From positions 1,663,501 to 1,727,500 of the forward strand of contig NZ_CP019426.1 of NCBI RefSeq assembly GCF_009834515.1: a stretch of DNA of 64,000 nucleotides, in the 5' to 3' direction. Below, piece after piece: positions 1 to 8,491 of this stretch. Position 1 is the stretch's first letter; the number at the start of each line of letters is the position of its first letter. The notes below the pieces were generated by a model, which was not told the origin of the DNA, searched no databases, and saw only the letters and a list, made by a program, of their open reading frames with translations. Source of the stretch: Pseudomonas sp. R84 (GTDB lineage: Bacteria; Pseudomonadota; Gammaproteobacteria; Pseudomonadales; Pseudomonadaceae). The translations under genes and the position numbers were made by a program.

Positions 1-297
1 CAATTCAAGCCGACCGGGTTGTTTATCAACGCCGGACGTGGTGTCGCGGTGGTTGATGCCGATCTGGTGGACGCGTTGAAGGAAGGTCATCTGGCGGGGG
101 CGGTGATCGACGTTTGCCGTCAGGAGCCACTGCCACAGCGCCATCCGTTCTGGACCGCGTGGGGTTTGCTGCTGACCGGGCACAGCTCGGCACCGACGTC
201 ACCGGCGTTGATGGTGCAGTTGTTTGTCGAGAACCTGAAGGCGTATCAGGCGAGCGAAGCGTTGCGCGGGGAAGTGGATTTCAACCGCGGGTATTGA
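1..297 (+). CDS. D-2-hydroxyacid dehydrogenase (GhrA type), C-terminal part
   Basis: Only the last 98 residues are present; the frame is open to the left edge. The visible part carries INAGRG and VIDV(C)xxEPLP followed by HPFW, the end of the NAD(P)-binding domain of the D-isomer-specific 2-hydroxyacid dehydrogenases, closest in style to glyoxylate/hydroxypyruvate reductase A. The family reduces glyoxylate or hydroxypyruvate in the cytosol. The usual catalytic His lies in TGHSSAPTS. Truncation is by the window edge, not a mutation. The exact substrate cannot be told from this fragment. Confidence 0.8.
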   Translation, partial: QFKPTGLFINAGRGVAVVDADLVDALKEGHLAGAVIDVCRQEPLPQRHPFWTAWGLLLTGHSSAPTSPALMVQLFVENLKAYQASEALRGEVDFNRGY

Positions 298-311
298 TAC
301 ACCGCAATCAA

Positions 312-401
312 TGTAGGAGTGAGCCTGCTCGCGATAGCGGTGTGTCAGACAGCATTAATGTCGACCGACACACCGCTATCGCGAGCAGGCTCACTCCTAC
401 A
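312..401. repeat. REPIN (GAGTGAGCCTGCTCGCGA family, head-to-head)
   Basis: Two inverted copies of a REP sequence (TGTAGGAGTGAGCCTGCTCG and its complement) are separated by a variable loop containing GTGTGTCAG...CTGACACAC-like inner arms. It sits between the dehydrogenase stop and the end of the convergent nitroreductase gene. The same element recurs throughout the window. Confidence 0.93.
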
Positions 402-419
402 GTTGTTTTACGGTGTGGC

Positions 420-1013
420 TTAGAGGGTGAAGTCGCCTTCAGCCGCCAGTTCATCCAGCGGGCGGCGCGGGCTCGGCTCTTCACGGGCCTGCAGGTATTC
501 AGCCAGCGTTGCCTTGTCACCGAGTTTGCCCACTGCCACGGCCGCGTGCAGCGCGTAACCTTCAGGAATATTCAGCTCCTTACGCGTCAGCTCCTGATCG
601 AAACCCGCCATGCCGTGGGTGTGCCAGCCACTGATGCTCGCTTGCAGCGCCAGATGGCCCCACGCTGAACCCGTGTCAAACGTGTGCCACAACGCTGGAG
701 TTTCCTCGGTGGCACCCGGTGCAGTGAAAGTGGTTTTCGAAATCACGATCACCAGCGCCGACGCATGTTGCGCCCAGCTACGGTTGAATTCATTGAGCAG
801 ACCCAGATAACGCTCCCAGTTCGGCGTATCGCGACGTGCATAGAGGAAACGCCATGGCTGCGAGTTGTACGCCGAAGGTGCCCAGCGCGCGGCCTCGAAG
901 AAGCTCAGCAGGGTTTCTTCCGGAATCGCTTCGCCGGTGAAGGCGCGCGGCGACCAGCGGTCGGTGAATTGCGGGTGAATGGCGTAATCGGCAACGCGAG
1001 GGTTGGCACTCAT
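420..1013 (-). CDS. nitroreductase family protein
   Basis: A 197-residue FMN-dependent nitroreductase-fold oxidoreductase. RWSPRAF near the N-terminus and ARWAPSAYNSQPWRF (about residues 35-50) are the FMN phosphate-binding and dimer-interface motifs of this family, which reduces nitro compounds, quinones or similar acceptors with NAD(P)H. The ATG at 1013 is preceded by AAGGAA at 7 bases; an in-frame start 42 bases upstream lacks a Shine-Dalgarno. The gene is monocistronic, facing a REPIN downstream. Length is normal for the short YdjA/YfkO-like nitroreductases. The substrate is unknown. Confidence 0.85.
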   Translation of the reverse strand: MSANPRVADYAIHPQFTDRWSPRAFTGEAIPEETLLSFFEAARWAPSAYNSQPWRFLYARRDTPNWERYLGLLNEFNRSWAQHASALVIVISKTTFTAPGATEETPALWHTFDTGSAWGHLALQASISGWHTHGMAGFDQELTRKELNIPEGYALHAAVAVGKLGDKATLAEYLQAREEPSPRRPLDELAAEGDFTL

Positions 1014-1178
1014 CGAGAGATTCCTTGCTACGTTTGAGTCATGAATTCGAGGCAAAACCCTACGTGGAGGCGGTTAGGCTGACAAGCGCGATTTACCGAC
1101 AGTCGCCAACGCTTGGCCCGCAAGGCCTTGAGCACTAGACTGGCGGCCTTTTCACCACCTGATGTTGATGCTTGAGCC

Positions 1179-1628
1179 ATGGCCGCCAAAGTCGAACCGT
1201 TCTGGATACGCAAACCCCTCGATCAACTGGATCACCAGGAATGGGAATCGCTGTGCGACGGCTGTGGTCTGTGCTGCCTGCAGAAACTCGAGGATGAAGA
1301 AGACAACAGCGTTTATTACACGCGCATCGCCTGCAAACTGCTGGACCTGAAAACCTGCCAGTGCAGCGACTACCCGAATCGCATCAAGTTTGTCCCGGAC
1401 TGCATCCAGCTCACCCCGGGTCAGGCTGAAGAATTCAAATGGCTGCCGCCGACCTGCGGCTATCGACTGGTCAGCGAAGGCAAGGATCTGCCGTTGTGGC
1501 ACCACCTGGTGTGTGGCGATCGCGACGCGGTGCACCATGAGCGTATTTCCCAGTCCGGGCGCATGCTTGCCGAAGGCAGCGTGCCGGAAGATGACTGGGA
1601 AGATCACCTGATTTTCCGCGCAGGTTAA
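1179..1628 (+). CDS. ycgN: YcgN family cysteine cluster protein (UPF0260)
   Basis: A 149-residue protein matching the UPF0260/YcgN family. It has a CxxCxxCC box (Cys26, 29, 32, 33) and further cysteines at 52, 60 and 62 ([11 protein letters not shown]), followed by PxxCIxLT and WLPxTCGYRL, all typical of this family. The cysteine pattern suggests a bound zinc ion or iron-sulfur cluster. The cellular role is not established. It lies 35 bases ahead of the next gene on the same strand and may be cotranscribed with it. Confidence 0.88.
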   Translation: MAAKVEPFWIRKPLDQLDHQEWESLCDGCGLCCLQKLEDEEDNSVYYTRIACKLLDLKTCQCSDYPNRIKFVPDCIQLTPGQAEEFKWLPPTCGYRLVSEGKDLPLWHHLVCGDRDAVHHERISQSGRMLAEGSVPEDDWEDHLIFRAG

Positions 1629-1663
1629 ACACCTGCTGTTCCAAGCTTTACCAAGGAGTGCGT

Positions 1664-2893
1664 ATGGCTGTCGGATTGCCGCAAGCGTTGATGGTTGCGC
1701 TGCTGGCGTTGAGCGCGCCGGTCTGGGCGGCGAAGAAAGTCGATCTGGATTATCACGTGCGCCTGTTGCCACAGAGCGATCAGGCCGAAGTACGCCTGAC
1801 CCTGGCCAAGGGTGAAGCGGTGCGCAGTCTCGATTTCGATCTTGGCGACGGCAGCCATTACAGCGACTTCAAGGCTGACGGCCAGTGGCTGCTGAGCCCG
1901 GGCAAACAGGCGCGCGGGGTGTGGCGCCCCGCCAGCGAAAAGTCCAGCCTGACCTACCGCGTGCGCATCAGCCACGGCCGCAAGAACGGCAGTTTCGACA
2001 CGCGCATGACCCCGACTTGGGCGTTGATGCGTGGCGACGAACTGGTACCGCCGGCCAAACTCGATCAGCAGGACGGCACCGAACTGGTCGCGCGTCTGCA
2101 ATTCGAATTGCCTGATGGTTGGAAAAGCGTTGAAACCGCGTGGCCACGCATCGGCAAAAACAAATTCCGCATCGATAACCCGTCACGCCTTTTCGACCGC
2201 CCGACCGGCTGGATGCTGGCCGGTCACCTCGGCAGTCGCCGCACACGCCTGGGCGAAACCGAAGTCACCGTGGCCTCGCCGCAAGGGCAGGGCATGCGTC
2301 GCATGGACGTGCTGACGTTGCTGACATTCGTCTGGCCGCAGGTGCAGGCGGTTTATCCACGCCATCCGGCCAAACTGTTGATTGTCGGTGCCAACGACCC
2401 GATGTGGCGCGGCAGCCTCGGTGCGCATGAATCCATTTACGTAAATACGCGATTGCCGCTGGTCAGCGAGAGCGGTAGCAGCGCGCTGGTGCGTGAGCTG
2501 GCACAAGTGTTCGGGCGGATCAACGACGAGCAGCGCAGTGACTGGATCAGCGAAGGTTTTGCCGAGTATTACGCGATCGAACTGGTGCGCCGTGCCGGTG
2601 GCATGAGCGATGAGCGTTATCAGAGTTTGCAGGCGAAACTAGCCAGGGACAGCGAGAAAGTCACGACCTTGCGCGGCGCGCAGATCAGCCTGGCGCAGGT
2701 GTCAAAAGCAATGATTTTGTTGCAGGAACTGGATCGCGAGATTCGCTTGAAGACGCGCAACAAGCGTTCGCTGGATGATGTGTTGCGTGGGGCGATGCAT
2801 CTGGGGACAGTGAGTACCAAGGAGTTTGTGCAACTGGCCGAGAGCGTTCTTGGCGAGTCATCCAAAGTCCTCGATACTGCATTACTTAAGTGA
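1664..2893 (+). CDS. exported M61-like peptidase homologue with lost zinc ligands
   Basis: A 409-residue protein with an N-terminal signal peptide (hydrophobic stretch at residues 8-20, AxA-like cleavage near WAA). The C-terminal half resembles the gluzincin fold of M61 peptidases: VRELAQ (276-281) sits where HExxH is expected, and WISEGFAEYY (294-303) matches the downstream Glu-bearing helix. Both zinc histidines are replaced (Arg277 and Gln281) while Glu278 and the EG motif remain, so it is probably not an active metalloprotease. The start at 1664 follows AAGGAG by 5 bases; a GTG two codons upstream overlaps that Shine-Dalgarno. The periplasmic role is unknown. Confidence 0.7.
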   Translation: MAVGLPQALMVALLALSAPVWAAKKVDLDYHVRLLPQSDQAEVRLTLAKGEAVRSLDFDLGDGSHYSDFKADGQWLLSPGKQARGVWRPASEKSSLTYRVRISHGRKNGSFDTRMTPTWALMRGDELVPPAKLDQQDGTELVARLQFELPDGWKSVETAWPRIGKNKFRIDNPSRLFDRPTGWMLAGHLGSRRTRLGETEVTVASPQGQGMRRMDVLTLLTFVWPQVQAVYPRHPAKLLIVGANDPMWRGSLGAHESIYVNTRLPLVSESGSSALVRELAQVFGRINDEQRSDWISEGFAEYYAIELVRRAGGMSDERYQSLQAKLARDSEKVTTLRGAQISLAQVSKAMILLQELDREIRLKTRNKRSLDDVLRGAMHLGTVSTKEFVQLAESVLGESSKVLDTALLK

Positions 2894-2900
2894 CACCGCT

Positions 2901-2965
2901 ATCGCGAGCAGGCTCACTCCTACAAGTGAACGCATTCCAAATGTAGGAGTGAGCCTGCTCGCGAT
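2901..2965. repeat. REP pair in tail-to-tail arrangement with short linker
   Basis: The left arm ATCGCGAGCAGGCTCACTCC and the right arm, its complement, face the opposite way to the common REPINs and are joined by a short linker containing GAACGCATTCCAA. The same linker is seen at 15241-15305 and 22829-22893. Confidence 0.9.
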
Positions 2966-2995
2966 GGGGCCCTCAACCCCACCGCAAATCTCGGA

Positions 2996-3373
2996 TCAAA
3001 CCCCGGTTTTCGGCGACTTCACCGAATCATTGCCGGTCACGGTGGCAGTGCTGGTCGCCGCTTCGGCATTGGCCTTGAGCTTGCTCAGCTCTTCGCCGGC
3101 CCGCTCGATCTTCGCCCGCACGTTATTCATGTCCTGACGACTCTTCTCGATCAGGCTTTTCACCGAACTGTGCCCGGTAATCCCGCGCGCCATCGCCACG
3201 CCGCCAATCGCCACCTGAATCAAGCCGAACACACCGCCACGGCGCAGGCCCTTGCCGACCATGATCACGCCACCGGCCAATGAGCCGATGCGCTCCCAGC
3301 CTTCGACGTTCTGCTCGGGATGGCTCTGGAACGGGGTGGATTCGATACGTTCGACACGTTTGAGCTCGGTCAT
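2996..3373 (-). CDS. DUF2892 (YgaP-like transmembrane) domain protein
   Basis: A 125-residue protein. Residues 24-65 (GWERIGSLAGG...GLRRGG...GGVAMARGITGHS) match the short two-helix DUF2892 membrane module common in pseudomonads. A charged, predicted coiled-coil tail (about residues 70-100) and a Thr/Ser-rich C-terminus follow. The ATG at 3373 follows GGAGA; a longer open frame upstream has no support. It is probably an inner-membrane protein of unknown role. Confidence 0.68.
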   Translation of the reverse strand: MTELKRVERIESTPFQSHPEQNVEGWERIGSLAGGVIMVGKGLRRGGVFGLIQVAIGGVAMARGITGHSSVKSLIEKSRQDMNNVRAKIERAGEELSKLKANAEAATSTATVTGNDSVKSPKTGV

Positions 3374-3454
3374 GATCTTTCTCCAGGCAATGAATAATCG
3401 ATAAACAAGCTGACTGCCAGAGCAGTCAGCTCGTTCCATCGGATGTGCGACGCT

Positions 3455-3925
3455 TCAGCGGAATTTTGGCCCGGAGCGGGTGTTCAAGCCCTTGGCCATG
3501 CGGTCGTAGAGCACGACGTTGACCGTGGCGGCGAGGTTCATGCAGCCGGTGGTCGGGATGTACACGACGTCTTCGCACCAGTCGCGGATCTCTTTGTCCA
3601 GCGAGCCGTCTTCGGGGCCGAAGATGTACAGGGCGCGATCCGGGTGGGTGTATTCCGGCAGCGGGCGGGCGCCCTCGACCAGTTCCACGGCGACCGGCAC
3701 GCAGTTGAGCGGGAGGATCTTTTTCAGATCGTCGATGCCGATCAGCGGGATGTCGTAGTGCACGCGTTTAGTGTCGGTGACGAAGTCGGCGGCACGTTCA
3801 TAACGCTTGCCGGTGTAGAACACCGACGCCACGCCATAACAGCCTGCGGCGCGCATCACCGAACCGACGTTCTCCGGTGATTTGGGGTTATACAAACCAA
3901 TGCAGCTGTACCGTTTGTCTGCCAC
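3455..3925 (-). CDS. TrmH/SpoU family RNA methyltransferase
   Basis: A SPOUT-fold S-adenosylmethionine-dependent methyltransferase of about 156 residues, with NPKSPENVGSVMRAA (motif 1), YIFGPEDGSL (motif 2) and CMNLAATVNVVLYD (motif 3, knot). Such enzymes methylate ribose 2'-OH in tRNA or rRNA; the target base cannot be read from sequence. The GTG at 3925 (VADKRYSCIGL) is chosen because the conserved domain begins there and GAAGG lies 10 bases upstream. The frame stays open to an alternative start at 3976, giving 173 residues. The gene stands alone. Confidence 0.85.
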   Translation of the reverse strand: MADKRYSCIGLYNPKSPENVGSVMRAAGCYGVASVFYTGKRYERAADFVTDTKRVHYDIPLIGIDDLKKILPLNCVPVAVELVEGARPLPEYTHPDRALYIFGPEDGSLDKEIRDWCEDVVYIPTTGCMNLAATVNVVLYDRMAKGLNTRSGPKFR

Positions 3926-3974
3926 GAGCGGGGTGCCTTCGGGAAAAAGAGCGCGATTATACGGGGATAAGATC

Positions 3975-4052
3975 AAAAGATCGCAGCCTTCGGCAGCTCC
4001 TACATTTGGATGGTGTACACCCTGTAGGAGCTGCCGAAGGCTGCGATCTTTT
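3975..4052. repeat. palindromic repeat, GATCGCAGCCTTCGGCAGCT family
   Basis: Perfect 30-base inverted arms (AAAAGATCGCAGCCTTCGGC... and complement) with an 18-base loop, between the methyltransferase and YajD genes. This is a second REP-type family, seen again at 49266-49332 and in variant form at 10340-10435 and 58428-58496. Confidence 0.92.
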
Positions 4053-4057
4053 GCTTT

Positions 4058-4429
4058 TTAATCTTCTTTCTTCATCAACCCGGCCAACGCGGCAAACGGG
4101 TTATGCGTCGCCTTGGCAATCTTCGGCGTGCTCAGCGAGCCTTCGCTGAAATACTGCTGATCGGTATAACGCGAGTGTTCGTTGTCGTGGCAATACAGGC
4201 ACAACAATTCCCAGTTAGAGCCGTCCTGCGGGTTGTTGTCGTGGTTGTGGTCGCGGTGGTGCACGGTCAGTTCGCTCAGGCGCTTGCCGGAAAACTCACG
4301 GGTGCAGCGGCCACAGACGTGCGGGTACATCTTCAGGGCTTTGTCGCGGTAGCCCATTTCCTTGTCGCGCTGGTTGTCGGCGAGGATGCGATCCAGTTTC
4401 GACGTATTGGTTGGGGTGGACGAACTCAT
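4058..4429 (-). CDS. yajD: YajD family HNH nuclease
   Basis: A 123-residue HNH endonuclease-like protein. CGRC (residues 39-42), VHHRDHNHDNN (56-66) and WELLCLYCHDNEHSR (about 73-87) form the beta-beta-alpha metal fold with paired CxxC zinc ligands and the catalytic HH/N/H residues. The family is stand-alone, with no phage or restriction context here, and its natural substrate is unknown. Length and order match enterobacterial and pseudomonad YajD. Confidence 0.88.
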   Translation of the reverse strand: MSSSTPTNTSKLDRILADNQRDKEMGYRDKALKMYPHVCGRCTREFSGKRLSELTVHHRDHNHDNNPQDGSNWELLCLYCHDNEHSRYTDQQYFSEGSLSTPKIAKATHNPFAALAGLMKKED

Positions 4430-4477
4430 GGGTTCACCTTTGTAAAAGACTAATGACGGTTATGCGCAGAGTTTAGC

Positions 4478-5164
4478 TCAGCCTTTGAGCTTCTCGGCAA
4501 TCCAGATCGTGTGGCGCGTGCCCTTGTTGCCATGGGCGAAGACCTGAACTTCTTCGGCCTTGAAACCGGCCTTCTTCAATTTGTCGGAAAACAGCCGATC
4601 GGCGCTGGCCGACCACACCGCCAGCACACCTTTCGGTCGCAATGCTTTGGCACAGGCATTCAGACCAGCGGCGGAGTACAGCCAGCTATTGGCCTTCTGG
4701 GTCAGGCCTTCGGGGCCGTTGTCGACGTCGAGCATGATCGCGTCGAAGCCGTTCGGTTCGCTTTGCAGCACCTTGGCCACGTCTTCCTGACGGATCACCG
4801 TGCGCGGATCGAGCAGCGGCCGGCCGGACTTCTCGCCGAGCGGGCCACGGTTCCACTCGACCACGCCGGGCACCAGTTCCGCGACCACCACTTCAGCGGT
4901 TTTGCCCAGATGCTTGAGCGCCGAGGCGAGGGTAAAGCCCATGCCCAGACCGCCGATCAGCACCCGTGAGTCCGGCCGCCCGGCCACTTTACGGCAAGGA
5001 ATTTCGGCCAGAGCATCTTCGGAGCCGTGCATGCGCGTGTTCATCAATTGCCCGCCGTCGCCGCCCTGGATCTTGATGACGAAGTCCTCGCCATATTCGA
5101 ACAGGCACAGGGCACCGCCGCTTTCAGGGATCGGGGTGGTGTCGAGCAGAACGAAACGTTTCAT
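4478..5164 (-). CDS. spermidine synthase-like methyltransferase-fold protein
   Basis: A 228-residue protein with a Rossmann methyltransferase/aminopropyltransferase core: VLIGGLGMGFTLA (about 69-81) is the nucleotide-binding glycine motif, VVVAELVPGVVEW the acidic ribose-binding strand, and DAIMLDVDNGPEGL the DxDN-type active-site strand. It is shorter than true SpeE and lacks the usual substrate-binding N-terminal domain, so polyamine synthesis is uncertain. The ATG at 5164 lies downstream of a weak Shine-Dalgarno. Cytosolic; no operon partner. Confidence 0.7.
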   Translation of the reverse strand: MKRFVLLDTTPIPESGGALCLFEYGEDFVIKIQGGDGGQLMNTRMHGSEDALAEIPCRKVAGRPDSRVLIGGLGMGFTLASALKHLGKTAEVVVAELVPGVVEWNRGPLGEKSGRPLLDPRTVIRQEDVAKVLQSEPNGFDAIMLDVDNGPEGLTQKANSWLYSAAGLNACAKALRPKGVLAVWSASADRLFSDKLKKAGFKAEEVQVFAHGNKGTRHTIWIAEKLKG

Positions 5165-5244
5165 GGAAATCTCTACAAGGGGGAAGGCAAGCAGGCCCGT
5201 TGGGAGTAGCCTGAGCGCAGACTAGAGGCCAAACGGAGCCCTTG

Positions 5245-5529
5245 ATGAAGCGCACCATTCTAACGGTCATTGCCCTGGCCGCGCTCTCGATTACTGCAGT
5301 GCAGGCGCAACAGACAATACCGGTCAGCCCGGCGCCGCAACCCGGCGCGCCCGGCACCGCGACGCCGACGCCGTATCCGCAGATCACGCCGATCAACATT
5401 CCCAAGTCGGGTGCCGGCAGTGGCAGCCCGCCGCTGGTGCCGATTGAAATGCCCAGCCCGCCGAGCAAGGATCAACCTGTGCCGGGCATTGAACCGAGCG
5501 GCACCAAAGCGAAAACCCCCGGCGGTTAA
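5245..5529 (+). CDS. small exported proline-rich protein
   Basis: A 94-residue protein with a clear Sec signal peptide (MKRTILTVIALAALSITAVQA, cleavage predicted after AQA near residue 22). The mature part is rich in Pro, Gly, Ser and Thr and low in complexity. No known domain is recognised. The ATG at 5245 follows ACGGAG; a TTG one codon upstream is unlikely. It is convergent with the cyclic-nucleotide-binding gene, their stop codons overlapping by four bases. Confidence 0.6.
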   Translation: MKRTILTVIALAALSITAVQAQQTIPVSPAPQPGAPGTATPTPYPQITPINIPKSGAGSGSPPLVPIEMPSPPSKDQPVPGIEPSGTKAKTPGG

Positions 5530-5999
5530 ACCTGTTGCGCCGCCAGTTGACCGTCGGCCATGCGCAGGCGTTTCGACAGGGATACGGCGAGGGCGCGGAT
5601 GATCTTCGCGGCGATCTTCGGCGCGTCGTTGAGCATTTTTTCCAGCGAATCCTTACCTAGGTTCAGTAGCTGGCAATTAGTCGCGGCGACGCAGGTGGCC
5701 GAGCGGCGTTCACCGTCCAGAACGGCCATTTCACCGAACGCCCGACCGCTGCGCAGGGTGGCCATAGTGATCACCTGACCATCGGGCCCGGTTTTCTGCA
5801 CGGCGACCTGGCCGGTGTGGAGGATGCACATGAAACTGCCGGCATCGCCCTCGCGGAAAATCGCCTCGCCCTCAGCCACAGTGCTGATGCTGAAGTAGCC
5901 GGAAGCGGCCGCAAAGTCGGCCAGTTGCAATTGATCGAACAGGCCGCAGTCCATCAGCCAGTCGCGGATTTCGTTGTTCAGTAAGGTCGGTTCTGACAT
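5526..5999 (-). CDS. single-domain cyclic nucleotide-binding protein
   Basis: A 157-residue protein made of one Crp-type cyclic-nucleotide-binding domain. EGEAIFREGDAGSFMCIL and FGEMAVLDGERRSATC (phosphate-binding cassette with its Glu and Arg, around residues 88-103) are clear. There is no helix-turn-helix domain after it, so it is not a DNA-binding regulator by itself and may act through a partner protein. The ligand (cAMP, cGMP or none) is not shown by sequence. Confidence 0.8.
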   Translation of the reverse strand: MSEPTLLNNEIRDWLMDCGLFDQLQLADFAAASGYFSISTVAEGEAIFREGDAGSFMCILHTGQVAVQKTGPDGQVITMATLRSGRAFGEMAVLDGERRSATCVAATNCQLLNLGKDSLEKMLNDAPKIAAKIIRALAVSLSKRLRMADGQLAAQQV

Positions 6000-6048
6000 G
6001 TCGTCACGGTCTTTTTGTTTTCACTGTTTCAGGCTTCAGACGATCCCT

Positions 6049-6137
6049 TGTAGGAGTGAGCCTGCTCGCGATAGCGGTCGGTCATTCAAATCATCTTTAA
6101 CTGACATACCGCTATCGCGAGCAGGCTCACTCCTACA
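6049..6137. repeat. REPIN (GAGTGAGCCTGCTCGCGA family)
   Basis: Head-to-head inverted REP pair between the cyclic-nucleotide-binding gene and the oligopeptidase gene; arms about 28 bases with a variable loop. Confidence 0.92.
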
Positions 6138-6201
6138 GGGGATCTGTGTGGTATCGGCCTCTTGGGTCTGCAATTAAGACCCAAGTGACCGACGGAGTTC
6201 C

Positions 6202-8256
6202 TCAGGCCAGGCCCAAAACCTTGAAAACAAATGCATATTCGAGCGCTACGTCACGTAATCCCTGATAACGCCCGCTCATCCCGCCATGCCCGGCGCCCAG
6301 TTCAGTCTTGAGCAACAGCACATTGTTGTCAGTCTTGGTCGCGCGCAATTTCGCCACCCACTTGGCCGCTTCCCAATACTGCACGCGGCTGTCGTTGTAG
6401 CCGGCGATTACCAGCGTTGCAGGATAGTCCTGCGCGCTGACGTTTTCGTACGGCGCGTAAGCCTTGATCCGCTCGTAAACCTCCGGTTCTTCGGGATTGC
6501 CCCATTCGTCGTATTCGGTGACGGTCAGCGGCAGCTCCGGGTCGAGCATGGTGTTGAGCACGTCGACGAACGGCACTTCAGCAATCGCCACGCCGAACAG
6601 ATCCGGACGCTGGTTGAGCACTGCACCGATGAGCAGACCGCCGGCGCTGCCACCGCTGATCGCCAGTTTTTCCGCAGTGGTAATGCCGTTGAGGATCAGA
6701 AACTCGGCGCAGGCAATGAAGTCGCTGAAGGTGTTGTGCTTGTGTTCCTGCTTGCCGGCGCGATACCAGGCCTCGCCCAATTCACCGCCGCCACGCACGT
6801 GAGCAATGGCGAAGGCCATACCACGATCCAAAAGGCTCAGGCGGGCGTGGGAGAACCACGGATCAAGGCTCGAGCCGTAAGCGCCGTAACCATAAAGATA
6901 GAGCGGCACCGCTTGGCCGACCATTTCGCGCTTCATCACCAGGCTGATCGGCACTTGCGTACCGTCCGGCGCGGTCGCCCACAAACGCTGGCTGACGTAC
7001 GCGTCGGCGTCGAACGGGCCGAGTACCGGGGTTTCTTTCAAAACGGTTTGTTCGCCACTGGCGAGGAGCAGTTGGCGAACCTGTGCCGGGCGGTTTAGCG
7101 CCTCGTAGCGCAGACGAATGCGGTCGCTCTCGAACTCCAGGCTGTTTTGCACATAGAGGCTGTAGGCCGCGTCCGGCAATTGCACGCGATAAGGCGTCAG
7201 ACCGTGTGGGTGAACTTCGATGATCGGCAGGCCACCCTCGCGCAGGCTCAGGGTCATGGCGTCGGTGTTGAGGCTGACGCCATCGAGCATCACTGTGTCG
7301 CTGTGGGGGATCAGGTTTTGCCAGTCGGCTTCGGTCGGCGCGGTGCCGCTGTCCGGCGCCTGGTACAGGGCGTAGTTGATGCCGTCGCGGTTGGTGCGGA
7401 TAAACCATGTCCACACGCCATCGAGCAGACCGTGATCGACATCGTATTCATGATCTTCGACCCGTGGCGCCAGGCAAGTGAAGGGCTGGTGCGGCTGATT
7501 GGCGTCGAGCGCCCAGACTTCGCTGGTGGTCTTGCTACCCAGCGACAGCAGCAATTGCTGCTCGGAACTGGAACGGTAGCAGTGCAGGAAGAAACGCCCG
7601 TCCGGCTCGTGGAAAACTTCTTCGGCAGCGGTGCCGTCGAGGCGATAACGGAACAGTTTGTGTGGACGATGGGTGTCGTCGAGTACGCCGAAAAACAGGG
7701 TCAGGCTGTCGTTGGCCCAGGTCATGCTGCCGTCGCAGTCTGCGAATTCCAGTTCGCTGACTTTGTCGTTGGCCAGTTCCTTGACGAACAACGTGTAGAT
7801 TTCATCGCCCGAGGCGTCGACGCTGTAGGCCAGACGCTGGTGATCCGGGCTGATGCTGAACGCACCCAGTGAGAAAAAACCGCCATTGGCCAGCACATTC
7901 GGGTCGAGCAGCAGTTGTTCGCGGCTTTCGTCGAGGCTCAGGCTATCGTCTGCCGGACGCGGGCAGCGGTAATGCCGGGCGTATTCGTCGCCCGCCGTGG
8001 TGCGGGTGTAATACAGATACGGGCCCCACGGCGAGGGCAGGGACAGGTCGGTTTCCAGAATCCGGCCCTTGATCTCCTCGAACAGGGCTTCGCGCAGTTC
8101 AGCTTGATCGGCGGTTTGCGCTTCCTGATAGGCGTTTTCGGCCTTGAGGTAATCGAGCACCGCGTCGGTGTCGCGCTCCTGCAGCCAGGCATACGGGTCG
8201 GCACCGGCAGCCTTGTGGGCGATCGGGGCACTGATGACGTTGGCGGATTGGGGCAT
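6202..8256 (-). CDS. ptrB: oligopeptidase B (prolyl oligopeptidase family, S9A)
   Basis: A 684-residue cytosolic serine peptidase that cleaves short peptides after Lys or Arg. The N-terminal beta-propeller begins at DPYAWLQERD. The C-terminal alpha/beta-hydrolase domain carries GGSAGG (nucleophile Ser, about residue 535), YNDSRVQYWE (Asp) and GAGHGG (His). YGYGAYG and HVRGGGELG are further signatures of this family. The ATG at 8256 starts the conserved domain; the frame stays open upstream only because it runs into a REPIN. Length is normal for PtrB. Confidence 0.93.
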   Translation of the reverse strand: MPQSANVISAPIAHKAAGADPYAWLQERDTDAVLDYLKAENAYQEAQTADQAELREALFEEIKGRILETDLSLPSPWGPYLYYTRTTAGDEYARHYRCPRPADDSLSLDESREQLLLDPNVLANGGFFSLGAFSISPDHQRLAYSVDASGDEIYTLFVKELANDKVSELEFADCDGSMTWANDSLTLFFGVLDDTHRPHKLFRYRLDGTAAEEVFHEPDGRFFLHCYRSSSEQQLLLSLGSKTTSEVWALDANQPHQPFTCLAPRVEDHEYDVDHGLLDGVWTWFIRTNRDGINYALYQAPDSGTAPTEADWQNLIPHSDTVMLDGVSLNTDAMTLSLREGGLPIIEVHPHGLTPYRVQLPDAAYSLYVQNSLEFESDRIRLRYEALNRPAQVRQLLLASGEQTVLKETPVLGPFDADAYVSQRLWATAPDGTQVPISLVMKREMVGQAVPLYLYGYGAYGSSLDPWFSHARLSLLDRGMAFAIAHVRGGGELGEAWYRAGKQEHKHNTFSDFIACAEFLILNGITTAEKLAISGGSAGGLLIGAVLNQRPDLFGVAIAEVPFVDVLNTMLDPELPLTVTEYDEWGNPEEPEVYERIKAYAPYENVSAQDYPATLVIAGYNDSRVQYWEAAKWVAKLRATKTDNNVLLLKTELGAGHGGMSGRYQGLRDVALEYAFVFKVLGLA

Positions 8257-8320
8257 GGAAGGCTCTCGGACAATGTTCGGAATAAAGGTTTTCGCGGATC
8301 GTGAAACCGCCGCAGTCCCC

Positions 8321-8409
8321 TGTGGGAGCGAGCCTGCTCGCGAATGCGGTGGGTCAGACAACAAAGTTTCAACTGACAGTCCGTATTCGCGAGCAGGCTC
8401 GCTCCCACA
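8321..8409. repeat. REPIN (GAGCGAGCCTGCTCGCGA variant)
   Basis: Inverted pair with the GTGGGAGCGAGCC form of the REP sequence instead of GTAGGAGTGAGCC. It lies in the divergent region between ptrB and the next plus-strand gene. Confidence 0.92.
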
Positions 8410-8491
8410 GGTCGTGTGTCTATTGGGACAAGCCGCACGGGCGAAAAGTCGTTACTATAAGCGCCTCTTTGCCTGCCTTGCCATGGACACC

